Source: Paracoccus mutanolyticus (GTDB taxonomy: Bacteria; Pseudomonadota; Alphaproteobacteria; Rhodobacterales; Rhodobacteraceae). From it: a stretch of 64,000 nt of DNA. Position 1 is the first letter of the stretch; every line of letters starts with the position of its first letter. Made by a program: the position numbers and the translations under genes. The DNA is taken from positions 682,001-746,000 of the forward strand of contig NZ_CP030239.1 of the NCBI RefSeq assembly GCF_003285265.1. Direction: 5' to 3'. Below are positions 32,808 to 42,422 of this stretch, one piece after another. Under the pieces are notes generated by a model. It made no database searches and was not told the origin of the DNA. It saw only the letters and a list, made by a program, of their open reading frames with translations.

Positions 32808-34187
32808 ATGAACACACACTCCACCCCTCCCTTAGAGCCGCTCACGGCACTCATCTATTGCCGCGTGTCTTCCACCAAGCAGAAGCTGGAAGGCAGCGGA
32901 CTGGCCTCGCAGGAACATCGCTGCCGCCAATATGCGGATGGCAAGGGCTATGCGGTCGAGGCAGTCTTCCCCGACGACAGTTCCGGCGGCGGTGATTTCA
33001 TGAAGCGCCCCGGCATGCGGGCGATGCTGGCCTATCTCGATGCACAGAAGGGAACGCCCTATGTCGTCATCTTCGATGACCTCAAGCGTTTCGCCCGCGA
33101 TACGGAGTTCCACATCAAGCTGCGCCGCGAATTCGCGCAGCGCGGGGCACGGATCGAATGCCTGAACTTCAATCTGGAAGACACGCCCGAAGGCCGCTTC
33201 ATCGAAACCATCATCGCCGCCCAAGGCCAGCTTGAGCGCGAGCAGAACCGCAGGCAGGTGGTGCAGAAGATGAAGGCGCGAGTCGAGAAGGGTTATTACG
33301 TCTTCCACCCGCCCGTGGGCTATCGCTACGCCCGCAACTGTGAGCATGGCAAGCTACTGGTGCCGGATGAGCCTGTGGCCTCCATCGTCCGCGAAGTCCT
33401 GCAAGGCTTCGCCAGCGGGCGGTTCACCTCGCAATCCGAAGTGATGCGTTTTCTCGAAGCCAAGCCGGAATTCCTGAAAAGCCGCCAGACAGGTGAAGTG
33501 CGCCTGACCACGGTGCGCGAGCTTCTGGCTCGTCCCACCTATGCGGGCTATGTCGAGGCCCCGAATTGGGGCATATCCCTGCGCAAGGGCTTCCATGAGC
33601 CGCTGATCGACCTCGCCACGCATGAGCGCATACAGGCGCGTCTGCGCGGCTCTGCGGTGGCTCCGGCCCGCAAGGACATCAACGAGGACTTCCCGTTACG
33701 CGGTTTCGTCCTCTGCGATGATTGCGACCAGCCCATGACTTCCTGCTGGTCAAAGGGCCGGAACAAGCATTACGCCTATTATCTGTGCGACACGCCCAAT
33801 TGCGCTTCGCACAGGCGTTCCATCCCCCGCGCCGATATCGAAGACGGCGCGGAAGCCATCCTGCGCTGCATGCGTCCCGCACGGCAATTCTTCGCGCTGG
33901 CCCGCGCCATGTTCACCGACATCTGGAATGCGCGGCAGGCCGAGGCGCAGCGGGCGCGCGCCGCTCTGTCCGACCAGATCAGGGATATCGAAAAACAGAT
34001 TGAGGGCCTGCTTGACCGGATCATGGAGGGAGCCAGCCCGACCGTCGCAGCCGCCTATGAACAGCGGATCGAAAAGCTGGAACGCCGGAAGCTGGTGCTG
34101 GCCGATCAGGCGGTAAATGCCGCGCCGCCAGAGGATAGGTTAGAGGAGCTTATCGAACCGGCCCTGACCTTCCTGTCAAACCTTTGA
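32808..34187 (+). CDS. large serine recombinase, probably truncated at its C-terminus
   Basis: The 459-residue site-specific recombinase has a resolvase N-domain with catalytic Ser21 in IYCRVSS. Further arginine motifs (FDDLKRFARDT; EREQNRRQV), a recombinase domain with YYVFHPPVGYRYARN, and a zinc-ribbon region (LCDDCDQPMTSC and LCDTPNCASH) follow, then a coiled coil (ALSDQIRDIEKQIEGLLDRI). The stop after LTFLSNL is TGA where family members have Trp (TGG); the next five codons still read QLYEK before another stop. It is the best candidate integrase of the island, lying against the right end. Confidence 0.85.
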   Translation: MNTHSTPPLEPLTALIYCRVSSTKQKLEGSGLASQEHRCRQYADGKGYAVEAVFPDDSSGGGDFMKRPGMRAMLAYLDAQKGTPYVVIFDDLKRFARDTEFHIKLRREFAQRGARIECLNFNLEDTPEGRFIETIIAAQGQLEREQNRRQVVQKMKARVEKGYYVFHPPVGYRYARNCEHGKLLVPDEPVASIVREVLQGFASGRFTSQSEVMRFLEAKPEFLKSRQTGEVRLTTVRELLARPTYAGYVEAPNWGISLRKGFHEPLIDLATHERIQARLRGSAVAPARKDINEDFPLRGFVLCDDCDQPMTSCWSKGRNKHYAYYLCDTPNCASHRRSIPRADIEDGAEAILRCMRPARQFFALARAMFTDIWNARQAEAQRARAALSDQIRDIEKQIEGLLDRIMEGASPTVAAAYEQRIEKLERRKLVLADQAVNAAPPEDRLEELIEPALTFLSNL

Positions 34188-34331
34188 CAACTCTACGAAA
34201 AATGACGACGCGGTCACGCGACATGCGCCCTGATCCGGCACCTTCCAAATGTTATTGGGAGAAAAGCTGGGGGAATGCGAAAGACAGCCTTTCCCTATGC
34301 TTCTGGAAAAACTCATCTTTTCAGACTGAAC

Positions 34332-34407
<76 letters not shown>

Positions 34408-34729
34408 ACCGGAGGTCCAGATGACGTTGCCGCCGTCTGCGTGGGGCGTCGTATAGGGGGGCCGCGAAACGGGCGCAAGCGAAAAAAATGCGCCGCCGGA
34501 AAGAAAATGCGCCGGCCGGGATGCGCCCCCCGCGGCGGGTCGGGCGCCGCCACGGGCGGCGGGAAAAACCCCGCAGGACGGCCTTGCGGGCGGGCGCGGA
34601 ACCGGCCTTCCTCCTTGCTATGGGCGCCGAAATCCCATAGCTAGCGCGCTGAAACGGCGGGGGCCGGGCACGGCGCCCGGCCGGGGGAACGCCCCCTCAA
34701 CCGCAGCAAGGTTGGATGAAGGAACCCAA
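34408..34729. other. gene-free spacer before tig
   Basis: These 322 bases are very GC-rich with short purine runs (GAAAAAAATGCGCC). No frame has coding character. They presumably contain the promoters of tRNA-Ala (minus) and tig (plus), but I cannot place them. CCTTCCTCCTTGC and CATAGCTAGCG around 34605-34645 could be part of the tig promoter. Confidence 0.4.
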
Positions 34730-36059
34730 ATGCAGGTCAAGGAAACCCAGAACGAAGGGCTGAAGCGCGGCTATCAATTCACCCTGCCCGCCGCCGATCT
34801 TGCGGCGCAGGTCGAGGCGAAGCTGAAAGAGGCCCAGCCCGAAGTCGAGATGAAGGGCTTCCGCAAGGGCAAGGTGCCGATGGCGATGCTGAAAAAGCAG
34901 TTCGGCCCCCGCGTCATGGGCGATGCCATGCAGGAAGCGATCGACAGCGCGCTGCGCAACCACCTGGAGACCTCGGGCGACCGTCCGGCGCTGCAGCCGA
35001 AGGTCGAAATGGTCGGCGGCGAATCCTGGAAGGAAGGCGACGACCTGGTCGTGGACGTGACCTACGAGGCCCTGCCGGCCATCCCCGAAGCCGACCTGTC
35101 GGGCATCGAGCTTGAGCGGCTGGTGGTCGAGGCGAGCGACGAGCAGGTCAACGAAGCCCTTGAGAACCTTGCCAAGAACGCCCAGTCCTTCGAGGACCGC
35201 AAGAAGGGCTCCAAGGCCAAGGACGGCGATCAGGTCGTGATCGACTTCAAGGGCATGGTCGACGGCGAGGCCTTCGAGGGCGGCGCGGCCGAGGATTACC
35301 CCCTGGTGCTGGGCTCGGGCAGCTTCATCCCCGGCTTCGAGGAGCAGCTGGTCGGCGCCAAGGCCGGCGACGAGATCAAGGTCGAGGTCAAGTTCCCCGA
35401 GGAATACGGCGCGCCGCACCTGGCCGGCAAGGACGCGGTCTTCGAGACCACCGTCAAGGCCGTCAAGGAACCGAAGGCCGCCGAGCTTGACGACGAGCTG
35501 GCCAAGAAGTTCGGCGCCGAGAGCCTCGACGCGCTGAAGGCCCAGATCCGCGAGCGGCTGGAAGCCGAATACAAGGGCGCGTCGCGCCAGGTGCTGAAGC
35601 GCGCCCTGCTGGACAAGCTGGATGCGCTGGTCAAGTTCGACCTGCCCGAATCGCTGGTCGAGGCCGAGGCGGCGCAGATGCCCACCGCTTTACCACGAAG
35701 AGCATCCGTAGGTCACGGCCAGAACGCTGGCGAGATCGAGCCCACGGCGAACACAGAAGCTGGCCGAGCGCCGCGTCCGTCTTGGCCTTCTGCTGGCCGA
35801 GATCGGCCAGAAGGCCGAGATCACCGTGTCCGACCAGGAAATGACCCAGGCCGTGCTGCGCCAGGCCCGCCAGTATCCGGGCCAGGAACGCGCGTTCTTC
35901 GAGTTCATCCAGCAGAACCCGCAGGCCCAGCAGCAGCTGCGCGCCCCGATCTTCGAGGACAAGGTCGTCGACCACATCGTCGAAGGCGCCAAGGTCACGG
36001 ACAAGACCGTGACCAAGGACGAGCTGGAAAAGGCCATCGAGGCGCTGGACGACGTCTGA
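34730..36059 (+). CDS. tig: trigger factor, frameshifted in this sequence
   Basis: Trigger factor is the ribosome-bound chaperone and prolyl isomerase. The N-terminal ribosome-binding domain has the signature [18 protein letters not shown]. The FKBP-type domain has [21 protein letters not shown] and [17 protein letters not shown]. The C-terminal arm reads to VEAEAAQ (about 35680), then is garbled over 35680-35830 by several indels, and resumes as [25 protein letters not shown] to a normal end EALDDV. Expected family length (about 443 codons) is preserved. Error is more likely than decay. Confidence 0.93.
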
Positions 36060-36082
36060 TCGCCCAAGCTTCGGACCGACCC

Positions 36083-36118
36083 GAACGCTCCCCCATCCGG
36101 GGGAGCGTTCTTCGTTTT
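36083..36118 (+). terminator. rho-independent terminator of tig
   Basis: GAACGCTCCCC pairs with GGGGAGCGTTC (11-bp stem, short loop), followed by TTCGTTTTC, 24 bases after the tig stop. Confidence 0.85.
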
Positions 36119-36231
36119 CGGGCGCTCGCGCGCCCCGCGACCTGCCCAAAGGGACAGTTCGCCCACAGCGGGAATTGACGAAATAGCCAGCTACCCCCTG
36201 CGGGCGGGCTCGGGCATAACTTCCCTGTCGG

Positions 36232-36264
36232 CAAGCGATTGCTTGTTGTGGTGGTAAGCGATTG
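36232..36264. repeat. AAGCGATTG direct repeats with a small dyad
   Basis: AAGCGATTG occurs at 36233-36241 and 36256-36264, 23 bases apart; the first is also part of the dyad CAAGC-GATT-GCTTG. It lies in the 370-bp gene-free spacer between tig and the gene at 36430, where the related AAGCAATC occurs near 36407. It may be an operator or chance. Confidence 0.3.
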
Positions 36265-36429
36265 TTCTGGTTCATGTCCGGCGCTGCCGGGCGGGTTCGT
36301 GGTGGGACCCGCCCGGCTGTCTCCGTTCCCCCGCCGCGCCTTCGTCGCAGGATATGGCCGCGGGTGGTTTTCCTGACCGGCAATGAAGGCTAGTGTGCGC
36401 GCTCAGAAGCAATCAGAGGTGCGCATTTC

Positions 36430-37305
36430 ATGCAGGTCGTTTTTCATTGCGGTGTCCACGGCACGGATCTGTCCCGCATGGTCAAGACCCTGATGCAGAA
36501 CCGCGACTGGCTGCTGAAGAACCGCATCGAGGCGCTGCCGCCGAACAAGCACCGCGAGATCTTCAACGATGCGCTGACCGCGCTGCGCGGCGGCCCCGCC
36601 ACGCCCGACATGGAACAGGTGATGCTGGACGCGATCCTGGACACCGACCAGCCCGAACGCGTGATCTTCAGCACGCCCACCTTCCTCGGCAAGGCCGAGC
36701 GGGCGATTTCCGCCGAAGGGCTTTACGCGGCGGCGGGCGAGAAGATGGCGGCGCTGGCCAATCTTTTCCCCTCGGCCGAGGTCGAGTTCTTCCTGGCGAT
36801 GAAGAACCCCGCGACGCTGCTGCCCTTTGTCTTTGCCCAGGACGGCAGCGGCCGGTACGAGGACGTGATGGCCGGCATCGACCCCGAGCGGCTGCGGTGG
36901 GCCCCGGCGATCCGCCGCATCCAGGCCGCAATCCCGGGCCTGCGCCTGGTGCTGTGGTGCCACGAGGACACTTCGCTGATCTGGCCCGAGGTCGTGCGCC
37001 GCATCGCCACCATGCCCAGCGACGTGCCGCTGAAGGCGGGGCTGCAGATCCTGGGCGACATCCTGCGCCCCGAAGGCATCCAGATGATCCATGACGAGAT
37101 GGCCAAGCAGGAACGGCTGACGGTCGACAGCCGCCGCGCCATCTTTTCGGCCGCGCTGGCCCGCCACGCCCTGCCCGAGCAGATGGAGATCGAGGTGTCG
37201 CTGCCCGGCTGGACCCAGGACCTGGTCGACCGCCTGAGCGATCTTTACGACGAGGACGTGGCCCAGATCGCCGCGCTGCCGGGGATCGAATTCATCGCGC
37301 CCTGA
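36430..37305 (+). CDS. conserved protein of unknown function (Rhodobacterales)
   Basis: The 291-residue cytoplasmic protein begins MQVVFHCGVHGTDLSRMVKTLMQN. The strand-like start, the conserved-looking RVIFSTPTFLGKAERAI and the segment LRLVLWCHEDTSLIWPEVVR recall P-loop/sulfotransferase-like folds, but no Walker A is present. No signal peptide or membrane segment is seen. It stands alone with its own spacer. The ATG at 36430 follows AGAGGTGCG. Confidence 0.65.
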   Translation: MQVVFHCGVHGTDLSRMVKTLMQNRDWLLKNRIEALPPNKHREIFNDALTALRGGPATPDMEQVMLDAILDTDQPERVIFSTPTFLGKAERAISAEGLYAAAGEKMAALANLFPSAEVEFFLAMKNPATLLPFVFAQDGSGRYEDVMAGIDPERLRWAPAIRRIQAAIPGLRLVLWCHEDTSLIWPEVVRRIATMPSDVPLKAGLQILGDILRPEGIQMIHDEMAKQERLTVDSRRAIFSAALARHALPEQMEIEVSLPGWTQDLVDRLSDLYDEDVAQIAALPGIEFIAP

Positions 37306-37313
37306 ACGGGCCA

Positions 37314-37340
37314 TGAAAAAGGGGGCCGCGGCCCCCGTTT
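37314..37340. terminator. palindromic terminator between convergent genes
   Basis: GGGGGCCGCGGCCCCC (37321-37336) is a perfect palindrome flanked by AAAAA on the left and GTTT on the right, giving a good U-tract on the minus strand (gapR) and a weaker one on the plus strand. Confidence 0.75.
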
Positions 37341-37342
37341 CC

Positions 37343-37594
37343 TCAGACCATGCCCAGCGCGGCCTTGTACATCTCGAGGATCGCTTCCTCCTCGGCGATG
37401 TCGTCCTTGTCGCGCTTGCGCAGCGCGATCACCTTGCGCATGACCTTGGTGTCATAGCCGCGCGCCTTGGCCTCGGCCATCAGCTCCTTCTGGCGCTCGG
37501 CCACGTCCTTCTTTTCGGCCTCGAGCTGCTCGAACTGCTCGATGAACTGGCGCAGCTCGCCCGCCGCAATGCCATAAGCGTTGTCGTCCTGCAT
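37343..37594 (-). CDS. gapR: GapR-family nucleoid-associated protein (DUF2312)
   Basis: The 83-residue protein is all helical: ELRQFIEQFEQLEAEKKDVAERQ (coiled coil), then KARGYDTKVMRKVIALRKRDKDD and EEEAILEMYKAALG. In Caulobacter GapR encircles overtwisted DNA, stimulates type II topoisomerases and supports replication. The family is nearly universal in Alphaproteobacteria. It is intact. Confidence 0.92.
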   Translation of the reverse strand: MQDDNAYGIAAGELRQFIEQFEQLEAEKKDVAERQKELMAEAKARGYDTKVMRKVIALRKRDKDDIAEEEAILEMYKAALGMV

Positions 37595-37681
37595 CGTCCG
37601 CTCCTTCTTTGCGGCGGGGTGTAGGCGGTCTTGCGGGCGGGTGCATCGCCGCTAGGCGGTCCGCGACGGATGGAGGCGCGC

Positions 37682-37909
37682 ATGACGATCTGGGACGGGC
37701 TGATCTGGGGCGGAACGGCGCTGACGCTGGCGGGGCTGGCGGCGCTGGTCTGGTGCATCGTGATGGCGGCGCGCGCCAAGGCGCGGGCCCTGCCCGAAGA
37801 CCGGATGCGCGCGGTCATGCGCCGGGTCGTGGCGGTCAACATGGCGGCGCTGGGGGCATCGGTCTTTGGCCTGATGTTCGTCGTCCTTGGCATCATGCTG
37901 GGGCGCTAA
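37682..37909 (+). CDS. small two-helix membrane protein
   Basis: The 75 residues contain two hydrophobic helices (LTLAGLAALVWCIVMAARA and MAALGASVFGLMFVVLGIML) joined by a basic loop RALPEDRMRAVMRRVV. It ends three bases before dtd and probably shares its mRNA. No function is known. Confidence 0.75.
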   Translation: MTIWDGLIWGGTALTLAGLAALVWCIVMAARAKARALPEDRMRAVMRRVVAVNMAALGASVFGLMFVVLGIMLGR

Positions 37910-37912
37910 AGG

Positions 37913-38362
37913 ATGCGCGCCCTGATCCAGCGCGTGACCGAGGCGCGCGTCACCATCGCGGGCGAAACCGTGGGGGCCATCGGTCCGGGCCTGATGGTGC
38001 TGGTCTGCGCCATGCAGGGCGATCCCGACGACGCGCCCGAGAAGCTTGCCGCCCGCGTGGCCAAGCTGCGCATCTTCCGCGACGAGGCCGGCAAGATGAA
38101 CCGCTCGGTCCAGGACATCGGCGGCGCGGCGCTGGTGGTCAGCCAGTTCACCCTGGCCGCCGACACCCGCACCGGCAACCGCCCCGGCTTTTCCACCGCC
38201 GAAGGCCCGGCCCGGGGCGAGACGCTGTACCTGCGCTTTGCGGATGCGCTGCGCGACCTGGGCCTGACCGTCGAAACCGGCCGTTTTGGCGCGGACATGC
38301 AGGTCGCCCTGGTCAACGACGGGCCGGTGACGATCTGGATGGATTCGACCGACCGGGCCTGA
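37913..38362 (+). CDS. dtd: D-aminoacyl-tRNA deacylase
   Basis: The 149-residue homodimeric enzyme removes D-amino acids (and glycine from tRNA-Ala) from mischarged tRNA. The N-terminal [15 protein letters not shown], the catalytic [17 protein letters not shown] motif and the cross-subunit proline motif [11 protein letters not shown] are all present. It is intact and at normal length. Confidence 0.95.
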   Translation: MRALIQRVTEARVTIAGETVGAIGPGLMVLVCAMQGDPDDAPEKLAARVAKLRIFRDEAGKMNRSVQDIGGAALVVSQFTLAADTRTGNRPGFSTAEGPARGETLYLRFADALRDLGLTVETGRFGADMQVALVNDGPVTIWMDSTDRA

Positions 38363-38593
38363 GGCGGGTTGACTTTCGCGTCACGCTGCCTCATATCCGC
38401 CGGGTAGCCAACCGCTGCCGCGTGAGCAGCCGACGCACCTTGCGTCCAGGTTCGGCTCGATCTTCCGTTTCCCATTCACGCGGGGAGGCAGGCGGGTTCC
38501 GTAATGGCCCGCCCCCTCGTAACCCGCCGCGCCATGGCGCGTGGCCCCTCGCCTGGCGCGCCGATACGGCTGGTGCCCGGGCCGAAAGATGAC

Positions 38594-40026
38594 ATGACGC
38601 AAGAAACCGCTCGCCCGGCCCGCTCGGGCAAACCGCAACCCCGTGGCGCCGACGCCCGCCCGCGTGGCCAGGGCGGCAAGCCCGCCTTCCGCGACGCCAA
38701 GCCCCCGGTCAACCATCGCCGCCACCGCGACGAGCCCGAGGAAAAGTTCATCCGCCGGGCCATCCCGGACATCGACACCCCCTTCACCCGCATGGGCATC
38801 GACGCCCGCGTGGCGGTGAACCTGCCGCCGATGGGCATCGACGCCCCCTCGCCGATCCAGGAAAAGGCCATCCCCGGCATCGTCGAGGGCCGCGACCTGC
38901 TGGGCCTTGCGCAGACCGGCACCGGCAAGACGGCGGCCTTCGGTCTGCCGATGCTGACGCGCCTGCTGAACATCGGCCGCAAGCCCGAGCCGCGGACCTG
39001 CCGCGCGCTGATCCTGGCGCCGACCCGCGAACTGGCGACCCAGATCGCCGCCAACATCGACGCCTATGCCGCCGGCACCGCCATCCGGCAGTTCCGCGTG
39101 GTCGGCGGGGCCTCGATCAACGTGCAGACCATGCGGATGGAGCGCGGCGTGGACGTGCTGATCGCGACGCCTGGCCGGCTGATCGACCTGATCGAGCGCG
39201 GCGCCGTGGACCTGTCGCAGACCAAATACCTGGTGCTGGACGAGGCCGACCAGATGCTGGACATCGGCTTCATCCACGCGCTGCGCCGCATCGCCAAGAT
39301 GCTGCCGCGCGAACGCCAGACGCTGCTGTTCTCGGCCACCATGCCGAAGCTGATGGAAGAGCTGGCCGACAGCTACCTGACCGACCCCCTGAAGGTCGCG
39401 GTGAACCCGCCCGGCCAGGCCGCCGCCAAGATCGAACAGGGCGTGCATTTCGTGAACCAGGGCGACAAGGCGACGCTGCTGGCGGAATACCTCGGCAAGC
39501 ATCGCGACGAACTGGCGATCGTCTTCGGCCGCACCAAGCACGGCTCGGAAAAGCTGTCGAAGCTGCTTGAGAAGTGGGGCTTCAAGGTCGCCGCGATCCA
39601 CGGCAACAAGTCGCAGGGCCAGCGCGAGCGCGCGCTTGCGGGCTTCCGCGCGGGCGACACCAAGGTGCTGGTCGCGACTGACGTGGCCGCGCGGGGCATC
39701 GACATCCCCGAGGTCGCGCATGTCTACAACTACGACCTGCCGAACGTGGCCGAGAACTATGTCCACCGCATCGGCCGCACGGCGCGCGCCGGCCGCGACG
39801 GCCGCGCCATCGCCTCTGCGCCCCGGCCGAGATCGGCGAATTGCGCGCCATCGAAAAGGCGATGAAGGCCGCGATCCCCGTGGTCGGCGGCGAGGTGCCC
39901 TTCGAGGCGGCCCGGATGCGCGAACCGGCCGCCCCGTCGGCCGCGGCGCGCCCGAGGGCCAGCAGCCCGCGCGCAAGCCTCCGGCCCGCCGCCCGCGCGC
40001 GCGCCCAAGGCCGCCCAGCGGGCTGA
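38594..40026 (+). CDS. DEAD-box RNA helicase (RhlE type), frameshifted near the end
   Basis: The helicase core is complete: Q motif (SPIQEKAIPGI), motif I AQTGTGKTAAFG, Ia PTRELATQ, Ib TPGRLIDL, II DEADQML, III SATMP, V TDVAARGID and VI HRIGRTARAGRDG. It remodels structured RNA, for example in ribosome assembly. A missing T near 39812 (GCCTCTGC for GCCTTCTGC) shifts the frame just after motif VI; the tail resumes as ELRAIEKAMKAAIPVVGG. The basic C-terminal tail is rich in Arg, Pro and Ala, and its exact end is uncertain. The ATG at 38594 is one of several possible starts. Confidence 0.88.
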
Positions 40027-40095
40027 CGACAGCGTGAGCCGCCGCCCCCGCGCGGCGGCTTGCCCCCCTGCCCCCAGCGCGGCTATGTGGCGTGC

Positions 40096-40674
40096 ATGGC
40101 CATGCTTTATTTTCATTATTCCACGATGAACGCGGGCAAAAGCACGATGCTTTTGCAGGCCTCGCACAATTATCGCGAACGCGGCATGCGCACGCTGCTG
40201 CTGACGGCTGCGCTGGACGACCGCGCCGGACCGGGCCTGATCGCCAGCCGCATCGGCATCGCCGAACCCGCCATGACCTTTGCCCCCGACACCGATCTGT
40301 TCGCCCTGGTCCGCGACCGGGGCGCGGGCTGCGCCTGCGTCCTTCTGGACGAGGCCCAGTTCCTCAGCCAGGCACAGGTCTGGCAACTCGCCCGCGTCGT
40401 CGACGACCTTGACCTGCCGGTGATGTGCTATGGCCTGCGCGTCGATTTCCGGGGCCAGCCGTTTCCCGGCTCGGCGGCGCTGCTGGCCTGGGCGGACGAG
40501 CTGCGCGAGGTGCGCACCGTCTGCCATTGCGGCCGCCGCGCCACCATGGTCATCCGCCGGGACGAACAGGGCCGGGCGCTGCGCGACGGCGCGCAGGTCC
40601 AGGTCGGCGGCAATGAAACCTATGTCTCGCTCTGCCGCCGCCATTGGCGCGAAGCGATGGGAGAAATCCGATGA
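40096..40674 (+). CDS. tdk: thymidine kinase (type II)
   Basis: The 192-residue tetrameric enzyme phosphorylates thymidine in pyrimidine salvage. It has the P-loop [12 protein letters not shown] near residue 10, the Walker B-like [11 protein letters not shown], the DNA-mimicking lid [12 protein letters not shown] and a zinc site (VCHCGRRA ... LCRRH). It overlaps the next gene by ATGA. Confidence 0.94.
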   Translation: MAMLYFHYSTMNAGKSTMLLQASHNYRERGMRTLLLTAALDDRAGPGLIASRIGIAEPAMTFAPDTDLFALVRDRGAGCACVLLDEAQFLSQAQVWQLARVVDDLDLPVMCYGLRVDFRGQPFPGSAALLAWADELREVRTVCHCGRRATMVIRRDEQGRALRDGAQVQVGGNETYVSLCRRHWREAMGEIR

Positions 40675-41899
40675 ACGCCAGCAACACAGCCCGCGCCTAT
40701 GGCTGGGTCGCCCGCTTCTTCCACTGGACCGTCGCGGTCCTGATCCTGGCGGCCATCGCGCTGGGGCTTTACGCGGGCGGCCTGCCGCAGGGCACGCAGG
40801 ACCAGATGCAGGCGATCTTCGCGACCTTCTCGGTCCACAAGACGGTGGGCGTCGCGGTGCTGATCCTTGCCCTGGGCCGCATCCTGTGGACGCTGAGCCA
40901 ACCCCGTCCCCGTCCGCTGTACCCCAATCGCCGGGCCGAGACCTTCCTGGCCGAGACGGTGCACTGGGCGCTGTATCTGGGCTGGTCATCATGCCGCTGT
41001 CGGGCTGGCTGCTGCATTCGGCCGCACCCGGCGGGTTTTCCCGCATCCTGTGGCCGCTGGGACAGCGCCTGCCGCTGGTGCCCCAGGACGCGGCCCTGTC
41101 GGACCGCTTCGCCGCCTTCCACGAAACCGGCTGGTGGGTGCTTGCGGGGCTGGTCGCGCTGCATGTCGCGGGCGCGCTGAAGCACGCGCTGATCGACCGC
41201 GACGGCACCCTCGCCCGCATGGCCGGGGATCCCGAAAGCGCGCCGCAGCCGCCCCAGGCGCCGCGCCGGCCGCTGGTCCATGTCCTTGCGGCGCTGCTGG
41301 CGCTGGGGCTTTGGGCCGCGACCGCGCTGCTATCGGCCGAGGCGCCCGAGGAAACGGCCCCCGCCGCAACGACCCAGCCCGACGCGCCCACGACGGCGAC
41401 GACGGCCGCGCAAGGCACCGCCTGGACCGTCGCGCAGGGCACCCTGGGCATCGAGGTCACCCAGGGCGGCAATCCCGTGCAGGGCACGTTCGGCGGCTGG
41501 ACCGCCGACATCGACTATGACCCGGCGACGGGCTCGGGCCATGTCGAGGTGCTGATCGACGTCGCCTCGCTCAGCCTGGGTGCGGTCAGCGATTCCGCCA
41601 AGGGGCCGGACTTCCTGAACGCTCCCGCCCATCCGCAGGCCCGCTTCGACGCCCGGATCCTGCCGCCGCAGACCCAGGGCGGTCCGCATGTCGCCCAGGG
41701 CACGCTGACCATCGCCGGCAAGCCGGTCGAGACGACCCTGCCCTTCGAGCTGACGCTCGACGGCGACCGGGCCACTGCGCGGGGCACGCTGACCGTGGAC
41801 CGCCGCGATTTCGGCGTCGGTGCTGGCTACGCGGACGAAAGCAACGTGGGCTTCGGCGTGGCGATCCGGTTCGATCTGACTGCCAGCCGCCAGCCCTAG
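40671..41899 (+). CDS. cytochrome b561-YceI fusion protein, frameshifted once
   Basis: The N-terminal half is a four-helix cytochrome b561: [53 protein letters not shown] and [23 protein letters not shown], with histidines for two b haems. After a Pro/Ala/Thr linker comes a periplasmic YceI lipocalin-like domain ([45 protein letters not shown]). YceI domains bind polyisoprenoids, so electron transfer to or from a quinone-like lipid is a reasonable guess. One C is missing near 40984 (GGCTGGTC for GGCCTGGTC). Confidence 0.88.
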
Positions 41900-41994
41900 A
41901 CCGAACAACATTCAGGCTTTCCACATCGCTTGAAGACTGCTTCATGGGCGACCGCGCTTGATCACCAAGGCTGGCGATCCCGGGCGCACGACAG

Positions 41995-42240
41995 AACGCG
42001 GCATCCGGGAAAGAGGCGCCAAGGATCAGGCGCTGGGGCGTTCCCGAGGTGGATTGACCTCCGGGATCCACATGCTGGCCGATGCGCTTGGCAGGCCACT
42101 GCATTTCATCATCACCGCCGGTCAGATCGGCGACATCACGCAAGCTCCGGCGACATCTAGGGGCAGATCGGCAATGCCGTGCTGGCGAAGGGGCTGATCG
42201 CCTTGTTCGGCAGTCCGGAGACGGCAGGGGCGCCCTGACG
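41995..42240 (+). pseudogene. remnant of an IS5-family transposase
   Basis: The frame ERGAKDQALGRSRGGLTSGIHMLADALGRPLHFIITAGQIGDITQA matches the conserved middle (GRSRGG-T-IH-DALG, first DDE aspartate region) of IS1031/IS427-type transposases. Neither end of the element is present. It occupies most of the gap between the b561-YceI gene and the TonB receptor. Confidence 0.65.
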
Positions 42241-42422
42241 GTGTGCGGCCTCCGGCCGGGGAACGGCAGGCCGGTCCAACAGGCCCTGGTTCCGTGATAT
42301 CCATGTCACATCGTCGGCCCAGCCGACCACCTGGCATCTTGCCAGATCCGGCCGACGGGCAGATAGGAACCCCATGCCAGCGAATGCCAGCCGTATCAAC
42401 GAACGGAGGCAATCGTTACAGA

